Of a stretch of 64,000 nt of DNA, positions 53,181-63,851 are shown piece by piece. Position 1 is the first letter of the stretch; every line of letters starts with the position of its first letter. Made by a program: the position numbers and the translations under genes. The notes below the pieces were generated by a model, which saw nothing but the letters and a program-made list of their open reading frames with translations, ran no database searches and was not told the origin of the DNA. This DNA is from Clusia tigrina (taxonomy: Eukaryota > Arthropoda > Insecta > Diptera > Clusiidae): NCBI GenBank assembly GCA_920105625.2, contig CAKKTE020000347.1, forward strand, positions 949,198-1,013,197. The letters run 5' to 3'.

Positions 53181-54896
53181 CTTGAAATTTTGTAACAATA
53201 AAGTACTCGAGCCTCTTGTCAATTTAAGCTATCGCTGAAAGCTATGATACCCTTGAGTCCCAAATCAAACACTGATAAAATTTCAAATATCCCTAACTTC
53301 TATACGGTACGTCCTACAGCTATCAAAGTTTGCAACATACAAATGCTTGTAACTTTTTACTGGAGCGTTATAAAACCTTGCAATTTTGTAACAATAAAGA
53401 CCTCGAGCCTCTTGTCAATTTAACCTATCGCTCAAAGCTATGCTACCCTTGAGTTCCAAATCGAACAATGATAAAACTTCAAATGGCCCTAACTTCTATA
53501 CGGTACGTCCTAAACCTATCAAAGTTTGCAACATACAAATGCTTGCAACTTTTTATTGGAGCGTCATAAAACCTTGAAATTTTGTAAAAATAAAGTACTC
53601 GTTCCTCTTGCCAATTTAAGCTATCGCTCAAAGCTATGCTACCCTTGAGTCCCAAATCAAACACTGATAAAACTTCAAATGGCCCTAACTTCTATAAGGT
53701 ACGTCCTACACCTATCAAAGTATGTAGCATACAAATGCTTGTAACTTTTTACTGGAGCGTCATAAAACCTTGTAATTTTCTAACAATAAAGTACTCGAGC
53801 TTCTTGTCAATTTAAGCTATCGCTCAAAGCTATGCTAACCTTGAGTCCCAAATCAAACACTTATAAAACTTCAAATGGCCCTAACTTCTATACGGTACGT
53901 CCTACACCTATCAAAGTTTGCAACATAAAAATGCTTGTAACTTTTTACTGGAGCGTCATAAAACCTTGAAATTTTGTAACAATAAAGACCTCGAGCCTCT
54001 TGTCAATTAAGCTGTCGCTCAAAGCTATGCTACCCTTGGGTCCCAAATCAAACAATGATAAAACTTCAAATGGCCCCAGCTTCTATACGGTACGTCCTAC
54101 ACCTATCAAAGTTTGCAACATAAAAATGCTTGTAACTTTTTACTGGAGCGTCATAAAACCTTGAAAATTTGTAACAATAAAGTACTCGAGCCTCTTGTCA
54201 ATTTAAGCTATCGCACAAAGCTATGCTACCCTTGAGTCCCAAATCAAACACTGCTAAAATTTCAAATGGCCCTAGCTTCTATACGGTACGTCCTACACCT
54301 ATCAAAGTTTGCAACATAAAAATGCTTGTAACTTTTTACTGGAGCGTCATAAAACCTTGAAATTTTGTAACAATAAAGACCTCGAGCCTCTTGTCAATTT
54401 AACCTATCGCTCAAAGCTATGCTACCCTTGAGTCCCATTTCGAACAATGATAAAACTTCAAATATCCCTAACTTATATACGGTACGTCCTACACCTATCA
54501 AAGTTTGCAACATACAAATGCTTGTAACTTTTTACTGGAGCGTCATAAAACCTTGAAATTTTGTAACAATAAAGTACTCGAGCCTCTTCTCAATTTAAGC
54601 TATCGCTCAAAGCTATGCTACCCTTGAGTCCCAAATCAAACACTGATAAAATTTCAAATGGCCGTAACTTCTATACGGTACGTCCTACACCTATCAAAGT
54701 TTGCAACATACAAATGCTTGCAACTTTTTACTCGAGCGTCATAAAACCTTGATATTTTGTAACAATAAAGTACTCGAGCCTCTTATCAATTTAAGCTATC
54801 GCTCAAAGCTATGCTACCCTTGAGTCCCAAATTAAACACTGATAAAATTTCAAATGGCCCTAACTTCTGTACGGTACGTCCTACACCTATCAAAGT
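53181..54896 (+). repeat. 10-monomer family, copy 3 (shortened at the left)
   Basis: This matches copy 2 at offset 1,371 bp around 53,479 (7 monomers minus 1 bp), because the tagaagtgc monomer is joined directly to the gctgaaagctatgatacc stretch (near 53,230) and three monomers are skipped. It retains the gaaaatttg/gctaaaattt monomer (54,170-54,290). It ends near 54,720-54,800 with a ctcgagcg monomer joined to cttgatattttg, then enters the 54,897 family. Confidence 0.83.
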
Positions 54897-56071
54897 TTGC
54901 AACATACAAATGCTTGTAACTTTTTACTGGAGCGTCATAAAAAATTGAAATTTTGTAACAATAAAGACCTCGAGCCTCTTGTCAATTTAAGCTGTCGCTC
55001 AAAGCTATGCTACCCTTGGGTCCCAAATCAAGCAATTATAAAACTTGAAATGGCCCTAACTTCTTTACGGTACGTCCTAAACCTGTCAAAGTTTGCAACA
55101 TACAAATGCTTGTAACTTTTTACTGGAGCGTCATAAAACCTTGAAATTTTGTAACAATAAAGTACTCGAGCCTCTTGCCAATTTAAGCTATCGCTTAAAG
55201 CTATGCTACCCTTGAGTCCCAAATCAAACACTGATAAAACTTCAAATAGCCCTAACTTCTATACGGTACGTTCTACACCTGTCAAAGTATGTAACATACA
55301 AATGCTTGTAACTTTTTACTGGAGCTTCCTAAAACCTTGAAATTTTGTAACAATAAAGTACTCGAGCCTCTTGTCAATTTAAGCTATCGCTCAAAGCTAT
55401 GCTAACCTTGAGTCCCAAATCAAACACTTATAAAACTTCAAATGGCCCTAACTTCTATACGGTACGTCCTACACCTATCAAAGTTGGCAACATACAAATG
55501 CTTGTAACTTTTTACTGGAGCGTCATAAAACCTTGAAATTTTGTAACAATAAAGTACTCGAGCCTCTTGTCAATTTAAGCTATCGCTCAAAGCTATGCTA
55601 CCCTGGAGTCCCAAATCAAACACTGATACAATTTCAAATGGCCCTAACTTCTATACGGTACGTCCTACACCTACCAAATTTGCAACATACAAATGCTAGT
55701 AACTTTTTACTGGAGCGTCATAAAACCTTGAAATTTTGTAACAATAAAGACCTCGAGCGTCTTGTCAATTTAAGCTGTCGCTCAAAGCTATGCTACCCTT
55801 GGGTCCCAAATCAAACACTGCTAAAATTTCAAATGGCCCTAACTTCTATACGGTACGTCCTACACCTATCAAAGTTTGCAACATACAAATGCTAGTAACT
55901 TTTTACTAGAGCGTCATAAAATCTTGATATTTTGTAACAATAAAGTACTCGAGCCTCTTGTCAATTTAAGCTATCGCTCAAAGCTATGCTACCCTTGAGT
56001 CCCAAATTAAACACTGATAAAATTTCAAATGGCCCTAACTTCTGTACGGTACGTCCTACACCTATCAAAGT
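54897..56071 (+). repeat. 6-monomer (1,175-bp) unit, copy 1
   Basis: The order aaaaaattg/aaacttgaaatgg, gccaatttaagctatcgcttaaagc, gcttcctaaaacc, ggcaacata, ccctggagtccc, ctaccaaatttgc recurs at 56,072 at offset 1,175 bp (6 monomers minus the 1-bp deletion in ctaccaaatttgc). Private changes are cttctttacgg near 55,063 and tactagagcg near 55,904. Confidence 0.87.
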
Positions 56072-57589
56072 TTGCAACATACAAATGCTTGTAACTTTTT
56101 ACTGGAGCGTCATAAAAAATTGAAATTTTGTAACAATAAAGACCTCGAGCCTCTTGTCAATTTAAGCTGTCGCTCAAAGCTATGCTACCCTTGGGTCCCA
56201 AATCAAGCAATTATAAAACTTGAAATGGCCCTAACTTCTATACGGTACGTCCTAAACCTGTCAAAGTTTGCAACATACAAATGCTTGTAACTTTTTATTG
56301 GAGCGTCATAAAACCTTGAAATTTTGTAACAATAAAGTACTCGATCCTCTTGCCAATTTAAGCTATCGCTTAAAGCTATGCTACCCTTGAGTCCCAAATC
56401 AAACACTGATAAAGCTTCAAATAGCCCTAACTTCTATACGGTACGTTCTACACCTGTCAAAGTATGTAACATACAAATGCTTGTAACTTTTTACTGGAGC
56501 TTCCTAAAACCTTGAAATTTTGTAACAATAAAGTACTCGAGCCTCTTGTCAATTTAAGCTATCGCTCAAAGCTATGCTAACCTTGAGTCCCAAATCAAAC
56601 ACTTATAAAACTTCAAATGGCCCTAACTTCTATACGGTACGTCCTACACCTATCAAAGTTGGCAACATACAAATGCTTGTAACTTTTTACTGGAGCGTCA
56701 TAAAACCTTGAAATTTTGTAACAATAAAGTACTCGAGCCTCTTGTCAATTTAAGCTATCGCTCAAAGCTATGCTACCCTGGAGTCCCAAATCAAACACTG
56801 ATACAATTTCAAATGGCCCTAACTTCTATACGGTACGTCCTACACCTACCAAATTTGCAACATACAAATGCTAGTAACTTTTTACTGGAGCGTCATAAAA
56901 CCTTGCAATTTTGTAACAATAAAGACCTCGAGCCTCTTGTCAATTTAAGCTGTCGCTCAAAGCTATGCTACCCTTGGGTCCCAAATCAAACAATTATAAA
57001 ACTTCAAATGACCCTAACTTCTATACGGTACGTCCTACACATATCAAAGTTTGCAACATACAAATGCTTGTAACTTTTTACTGGAGCGTCATAAAACCTT
57101 GAAATTTTGTAACAATAAAGTACTCGAGCCTCTTGTCAATTTAAGCTATCGCACAAAGCTATGCTACCCTTGAATCCCAAATCAAACACTGCTTAAATTT
57201 CAAATGGCCCAGACTTCTATACGGTACGTCCTACACCTATCAAAGTTTGCAACATACAAATGCTTGTAACTTTTTACTGAAGCGTCATAAAATATTGAAA
57301 TTTTGTAACAATAAAGTACTCGAGCCTCTTGTCAATTTAAGCTATCGCTCAAAGCTTTGCTACCCTTGAGTCCCGAATCAAACACTGATAAAACTTCAAA
57401 TGGCCCTAAGTTCTATACGGTACGTCCTAAACCTATCAAAGTTTGCAACATACAAATGCTTGTAACTTTTTATTGGAGCGTCATAAAACCTTGAAATTTT
57501 GTAACAATAAAGTACTCGAGCCTCTTGCCAATTTAAGCTATCGCTCAAAGCTATGCTACCCTTGAGTCCCAAATCAAACACTGATAAAA
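56072..57589 (+). repeat. 6-monomer unit copy 2 running into the 47.3-kb type segment
   Basis: 56,072-56,980 repeats 54,897-55,805, and then the sequence follows 47,304-48,190 at offset 9,404 bp. The switch happens inside the gacctcg/gctgtcg monomer near 56,980, where caaacaattataaaac replaces caaacactgctaaaat. This marks the recombination point between the two arrangements. Confidence 0.85.
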
Positions 57590-60500
57590 CTTCAAATGGC
57601 CCTAACTTCTATACGGTACGTCCTACACCTATCAAAGTTTGTAACATACAAATGCTTGTAACTTTTTACTGGAGCGTCATAAAACCTTGAAATTTTGTAT
57701 CAATAAAGTACTCGAGCCTCTCAATTCAAGCTATCGCTCAAAGCTATGCTACCCTCGAGTTCCAAATCGAACAATGATAAAACTTCAAATGGCCCTAACT
57801 TCTATACGGTACGTCCTAAACCTATCAGAGTTTGCAACATACAAATGCTTGTAACTTTTTATTGGAGCGTCATAAAAGCTTGAAATTTTGTAAAAATAAA
57901 GTACTCGAGCCTCTTGCCAATTTAAGCTATCGCTCAAAGCTATGCTACCCTTGAGTCCCAAATCAAACACTGATAAAACTTCAAATAGCCCTAACTTCTA
58001 TACGGTACGTTCTACACCTGTCAAAGTATGTAAGATACAAATGCTTGTAACTTTTTACTGGAGCTTCCTAAAACCTTGAAATTTTGTAACAATAAAGTAC
58101 TCGAGCCTCTTGTCAATTTAAGCTATCGCTCAAAGCTATGCTAACCTTGAGTCCCAAATCAAACACTTATAAAACTTCAAATGGCCCTAACTTCTATACG
58201 GTACGTCCTACACCTATCAAAGTTGGCAACATACAAATGCTTGTAACTTTTTACTGGAGCGTCATAAAACCTTGAAATTTTGTAACAATAAAGTACTCGA
58301 GCCTCTTGTCAATTTAAGCTATCGCTCAAAGCTATGCTACCCTGGAGTCCCAAATCAAACACTGATACAATTTCAAATGGCCCTAACTTCTATACGGTAC
58401 GTCCTACACCTACCAAATTTGCAACATACAAATGCTAGTAACTTTTTACTGGAGCGTCATAAAACCTTGAAATTTTGTAACAATAAAGACCTCGAGCGTC
58501 TTGTCAATTTAAGCTGTCGCTCAAAGCTATGCTACCCTTGGGTCCCAAATCAAACACTGCTAAAATTTCAAATGGCCCTAACTTCTATACGGTACGTCCT
58601 ACACCTATCAAAGTTTGCAAAATACAAATGCTAGTAACTTTTTACTGGAGCGTCATAAAATCTTGATATTTTGTAACAATAAAGTACTCGAGCCTCTTGT
58701 CAATTTAAGCTATCGCTCAAAGCTATGCTACCCTTGAGTCCCAAATTAAACACTGATAAAATTTCAAATGGCCCTAACTTCTGTACGGTACGTCCTACAC
58801 CTATCAAAGTTTGCAACATACAAATGCTTGTAACTTTTTACTGGAGCGTCATAAAAAATTGAAATTTTGTAACAATAAAGACCTCGAGCCTCTTGTCAAT
58901 TTAAGCTGTCGCTCAAAGCTATGCTACCCTTGGGTCCCAAATCAAGCAATTATAAAACTTGAAATGGCCCTAACTTCTATACGGTACGTCCTAAACCTGT
59001 CAAAGTTTGCAACATACAAATGCTTGTAACTTTTTATTGGAGCGTCATAAAACCTTGAAATTTTGTAACAATAAAGTACTCGATCCTCTTGCCAATTTAA
59101 GCTATCGCTTAAAGCTATGCTACCCTTGAGTCCCAAATCAAACACTGATAAAACTTCAAATAGCCCTAACTTCTATACGGTACGTTCTACACCTGTCAAA
59201 GTATGTAACATACAAATGCTTGTAACTTTTTACTGGAGCTTCCTAAAACCTTGAAATTTTGTAACAATAAAGTACTCGAGCCTCTTGTCAATTTAAGCTA
59301 TCGCTCAAAGCTATGCTAACCTTGAGTCCCAAATCAAACACTTATAAAACTTCAAATGGCCCTAACTTCTATACGGTACGTCCTACACCTATCAAAGTTG
59401 GCAACATACAAATGCTTGTAACTTTTTACTGGAGCGTCATAAAACCTTGAAATTTTGTAACAATAAAGTACTCGAGCCTCTTGTCAATTTAAGCTATCGC
59501 TCAAAGCTATGCTACCCTTGAGTCCCATATCAAACACTGCTAAAATTTCAAATAGCCCTAACTTCTATACGGTACGTTCTACACCTGTCAAAGTATGTAA
59601 CATACAAATGCTTGTAACTTTTTACTGGAGCTTCCTAAAACCTTGAAATTTTGTAACAATAAAGTACTCGAGCCTCTTGTCAATTTAAGCTATCGCTCAA
59701 AGCTATGCTAACCTTGAGTGCCAAATCAAACACTGATAAAACTTCAAATGGCCGTAACTTCTATACGGTACGTCCTACACCTATCAAAGTTTGCAACATA
59801 CAAATTCTTGTAACTTTTTACTCGAGCGTCATAAAACCTTGAAATTTTGTAACAATATAGTATTCGAGACTCTTGTCAAATTAAGCTATCGCTCAAAGCT
59901 ATGCTAACCTTGAGTCCCAAATCAAAAACTGATAAAACTTCAAATGGCCCTAACTTCTATACGGTACGTCCTACACCTATCAAAGTTTGTAACATACAAA
60001 TGCTTGTAACTTTTTACTGGAGCGTCATAAAACCTTGAAATTTTGTAACAATAAAGACCTCGAGCCTCTTGTCAATTAAGCTGTCGCTCAAAGCTATGCT
60101 ACCCTTGGGTCCCAAATCAAACAATGATTAAACTTCAAATGGCCCTAGCTTCTATACGGTACGTCCTACACCTATCAAAGTTTGCAACATAAAAATGCTT
60201 GTAACTTTTTACTGGAGCGTCATAAAACCTTGAAATTTTGTAACAATAAAGTACTCGAGCCTCTTGTCAATTTAAGCTATCGCATAAAGCTATGCTACCC
60301 TTGAGTCCCAAATCAAACACTGCTAAGATTTCAAATGGCCCTACCTTCTATACGGTACGTCCTACACATATCAAAGTTTGCAACATAAAAATGCTTGTAA
60401 CTTTTTACTGGAGCGTCATAAAACCTTGAAATTTTGTAACAATAAAGACCTCGAGCCTCTTGTCAATTTAACCTATCGCTCAAAGCTATGCTACCCTTGA

Positions 60501-60720
60501 GTCCCAAATCGAACAATGATAAAACTTCAAATGGCCCTAACTTCTATACGGTACATCCTACATCTATCAAAGTTTGCAACATACAAATGCTTGTAACTTT
60601 TTACTGGAGCGTCATAAAACCTTGAAATTTTGTAACAATAAAGTACTCGAGCCTCTTCTCAATTTAAGCTATCGCTCAAAGCTATGCTACCCTTGAGTCC
60701 CAAATCAAACACTGATAAAA
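57590..60720 (+). repeat. 16-monomer higher-order repeat, copy 1 (3,131 bp)
   Basis: The unit length is 16 x 196 minus 5 bp: a 3-bp deletion (gcctctcaattc near 57,718), a 1-bp deletion (ctaccaaatttgc near 58,420) and a 1-bp deletion (gtcaattaagctg near 60,075). Copy 2 repeats all three. By eye I found only a few substitutions between the copies, such as tatcagagtttg here near 57,830 and cccatatc near 59,527. The start is set where both copies read cttcaaatggccctaac; the true breakpoint may lie up to 60 bp to the left. Confidence 0.93.
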
Positions 60721-60759
60721 CTTCAAATGGCCCTAACTTCTATACGGTACGTCCTACAC
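60564..60759 (+). repeat. Reference monomer of the satellite (196 bp)
   Basis: This copy is very close to the consensus I read across the window; the main difference is cctcttctc where most copies have cctcttgtc. Using its first base (ctatcaaag) as position 1, the landmarks are: AATAAA at about 74-79, an XhoI-type CTCGAG at 83-88, a short direct repeat aagctatcgct / aagctatgct at 103-113 and 116-125, a 5-bp dyad ctcaa / ttgag at 112-116 and 130-134, gataaaac at 151-158 (tataaaac in some subtypes), and cggtacgt at 182-189. Variation between subtypes is concentrated at 21-31, 41-60, 72-84, 91-115, 130-155 and 166-196. Confidence 0.95.
60585..60647 (+). repeat. Internal sub-repeat A of the monomer
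   Basis: This segment (monomer positions 22-84) aligns without gaps to monomer positions 162-224, which run into the next monomer. I counted about 39 matches in 63 positions (about 62%). Shared anchors are aaatg, taactt, gg, cgtc, aaa, tttg and aaca in the same spacing. The similarity suggests the 196-bp unit grew from an older, shorter repeat. A low-complexity AT-rich coincidence is the alternative and is not excluded by hand. Confidence 0.5.
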
Positions 60760-63700
60760 CTATCAAAGTTTGTAACATACAAATGCTTGTAACTTTTTAC
60801 TGGAGCGTCATAAAACCTTGAAATTTTGTATCAATAAAGTACTCGAGCCTCTCAATTCAAGCTATCGCTCAAAGCTATGCTACCCTCGAGTTCCAAATCG
60901 AACAATGATAAAACTTCAAATGGCCCTAACTTCTATACGGTACGTCCTAAACCTATCAAAGTTTGCAACATACAAATGCTTGTAACTTTTTATTGGAGCG
61001 TCATAAAAGCTTGAAATTTTGTAAAAATAAAGTACTCGAGCCTCTTGCCAATTTAAGCTATCGCTCAAAGCTATGCTACCCTTGAGTCCCAAATCAAACA
61101 CTGATAAAACTTCAAATAGCCCTAACTTCTATACGGTACGTTCTACACCTGTCAAAGTATGTAAGATACAAATGCTTGTAACTTTTTACTGGAGCTTCCT
61201 AAAACCTTGAAATTTTGTAACAATAAAGTACTCGAGCCTCTTGTCAATTTAAGCTATCGCTCAAAGCTATGCTAACCTTGAGTCCCAAATCAAACACTTA
61301 TAAAACTTCAAATGGCCCTAACTTCTATACGGTACGTCCTACACCTATCAAAGTTGGCAACATACAAATGCTTGTAACTTTTTACTGGAGCGTCATAAAA
61401 CCTTGAAATTTTGTAACAATAAAGTACTCGAGCCTCTTGTCAATTTAAGCTATCGCTCAAAGCTATGCTACCCTGGAGTCCCAAATCAAACACTGATACA
61501 ATTTCAAATGGCCCTAACTTCTATACGGTACGTCCTACACCTACCAAATTTGCAACATACAAATGCTAGTAACTTTTTACTGGAGCGTCATAAAACCTTG
61601 AAATTTTGTAACAATAAAGACCTCGAGCGTCTTGTCAATTTAAGCTGTCGCTCAAAGCTATGCTACCCTTGGGTCCCAAATCAAACACTGCTAAAATTTC
61701 AAATGGCCCTAACTTCTATACGGTACGTCCTACACCTATCAAAGTTTGCAAAATACAAATGCTAGTAACTTTTTACTGGAGCGTCATAAAATCTTGATAT
61801 TTTGTAACAATAAAGTACTCGAGCCTCTTGTCAATTTAAGCTATCGCTCAAAGCTATGCTACCCTTGAGTCCCAAATTAAACACTGATAAAATTTCAAAT
61901 GGCCCTAACTTCTGTACGGTACGTCCTACACCTATCAAAGTTTGCAACATACAAATGCTTGTAACTTTTTACTGGAGCGTCATAAAAAATTGAAATTTTG
62001 TAACAATAAAGACCTCGAGCCTCTTGTCAATTTAAGCTGTCGCTCAAAGCTATGCTACCCTTGGGTCCCAAATCAAGCAATTATAAAACTTGAAATGGCC
62101 CTAACTTCTATACGGTACGTCCTAAACCTGTCAAAGTTTGCAACATACAAATGCTTGTAACTTTTTATTGGAGCGTCATAAAACCTTGAAATTTTGTAAC
62201 AATAAAGTACTCGATCCTCTTGCCAATTTAAGCTATCGCTTAAAGCTATGCTACCCTTGAGTCCCAAATCAAACACTGATAAAACTTCAAATAGCCCTAA
62301 CTTCTATACGGTACGTTCTACACCTGTCAAAGTATGTAACATACAAATGCTTGTAACTTTTTACTGGAGCTTCCTAAAACCTTGAAATTTTGTAACAATA
62401 AAGTACTCGAGCCTCTTGTCAATTTAAGCTATCGCTCAAAGCTATGCTAACCTTGAGTCCCAAATCAAACACTTATAAAACTTCAAATGGCCCTAACTTC
62501 TATACGGTACGTCCTACACCTATCAAAGTTGGCAACATACAAATGCTTGTAACTTTTTACTGGAGCGTCATAAAACCTTGAAATTTTGTAACAATAAAGT
62601 ACTCGAGCCTCTTGTCAATTTAAGCTATCGCTCAAAGCTATGCTACCCTTGAGTCCCAAATCAAACACTGCTAAAATTTCAAATAGCCCTAACTTCTATA
62701 CGGTACGTTCTACACCTGTCAAAGTATGTAACATACAAATGCTTGTAACTTTTTACTGGAGCTTCCTAAAACCTTGAAATTTTGTAACAATAAAGTACTC
62801 GAGCCTCTTGTCAATTTAAGCTATCGCTCAAAGCTATGCTAACCTTGAGTGCCAAATCAAACACTGATAAAACTTCAAATGGCCGTAACTTCTATACGGT
62901 ACGTCCTACACCTATCAAAGTTTGCAACATACAAATTCTTGTAACTTTTTACTCGAGCGTCATAAAACCTTGAAATTTTGTAACAATATAGTATTCGAGA
63001 CTCTTGTCAAATTAAGCTATCGCTCAAAGCTATGCTAACCTTGAGTCCCAAATCAAAAACTGATAAAACTTCAAATGGCCCTAACTTCTATACGGTACGT
63101 CCTACACCTATCAAAGTTTGTAACATACAAATGCTTGTAACTTTTTACTGGAGCGTCATAAAACCTTGAAATTTTGTAACAATAAAGACCTCGAGCCTCT
63201 TGTCAATTAAGCTGTCGCTCAAAGCTATGCTACCCTTGGGTCCCAAATCAAACAATGATTAAACTTCAAATGGCCCTAGCTTCTATACGGTACGTCCTAC
63301 ACCTATCAAAGTTTGCAACATAAAAATGCTTGTAACTTTTTACTGGAGCGTCATAAAACCTTGAAATTTTGTAACAATAAAGTACTCGAGCCTCTTGTCA
63401 ATTTAAGCTATCGCATAAAGCTATGCTACCCTTGAGTCCCAAATCAAACACTGCTAAGATTTCAAATGGCCCTACCTTCTATACGGTACGTCCTACACAT
63501 ATCAAAGTTTGCAACATAAAAATGCTTGTAACTTTTTACTGGAGCGTCATAAAACCTTGAAATTTTGTAACAATAAAGACCTCGAGCCTCTTGTCAATTT
63601 AACCTATCGCTCAAAGCTATGCTACCCTTGAGTCCCAAATCGAACAATGATAAAACTTCAAATGGCCCTAACTTCTATACGGTACATCCTACATCTATCA

Positions 63701-63851
63701 AAGTTTGCAACATACAAATGCTTGTAACTTTTTACTGGAGCGTCATAAAACCTTGAAATTTTGTAACAATAGAGTACTCGAGCCTCTTCTCAATTTAAGC
63801 TATCGCTCAAAGCTATGCTACCCTTGAGTCCCAAATCAAACACTGATAAAA
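60721..63851 (+). repeat. 16-monomer higher-order repeat, copy 2 (3,131 bp)
   Basis: This is the tandem partner of 57,590-60,720, with the same three deletions near 60,849, 61,547 and 63,206. A private change is aatagagtactcg near 63,772. Identity to copy 1 looks above 99.5%, so this is one of the most recent large amplifications in the window. Confidence 0.93.
60725..60787 (+). repeat. Internal sub-repeat B of the monomer
   Basis: This is the partner of sub-repeat A. It starts at aaatggccctaactt and ends 28 bases into the next monomer, where its last bases (aaatgct) overlap the start of the next A segment. A third, weaker resemblance begins at monomer position 93 (cttgtcaattt against cttgtaacttt in A), about 66 bp after A. 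Three subunits of about 65 bp would add up to 196 bp, but the third needs gaps to align and I am not confident in it. Confidence 0.45.
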
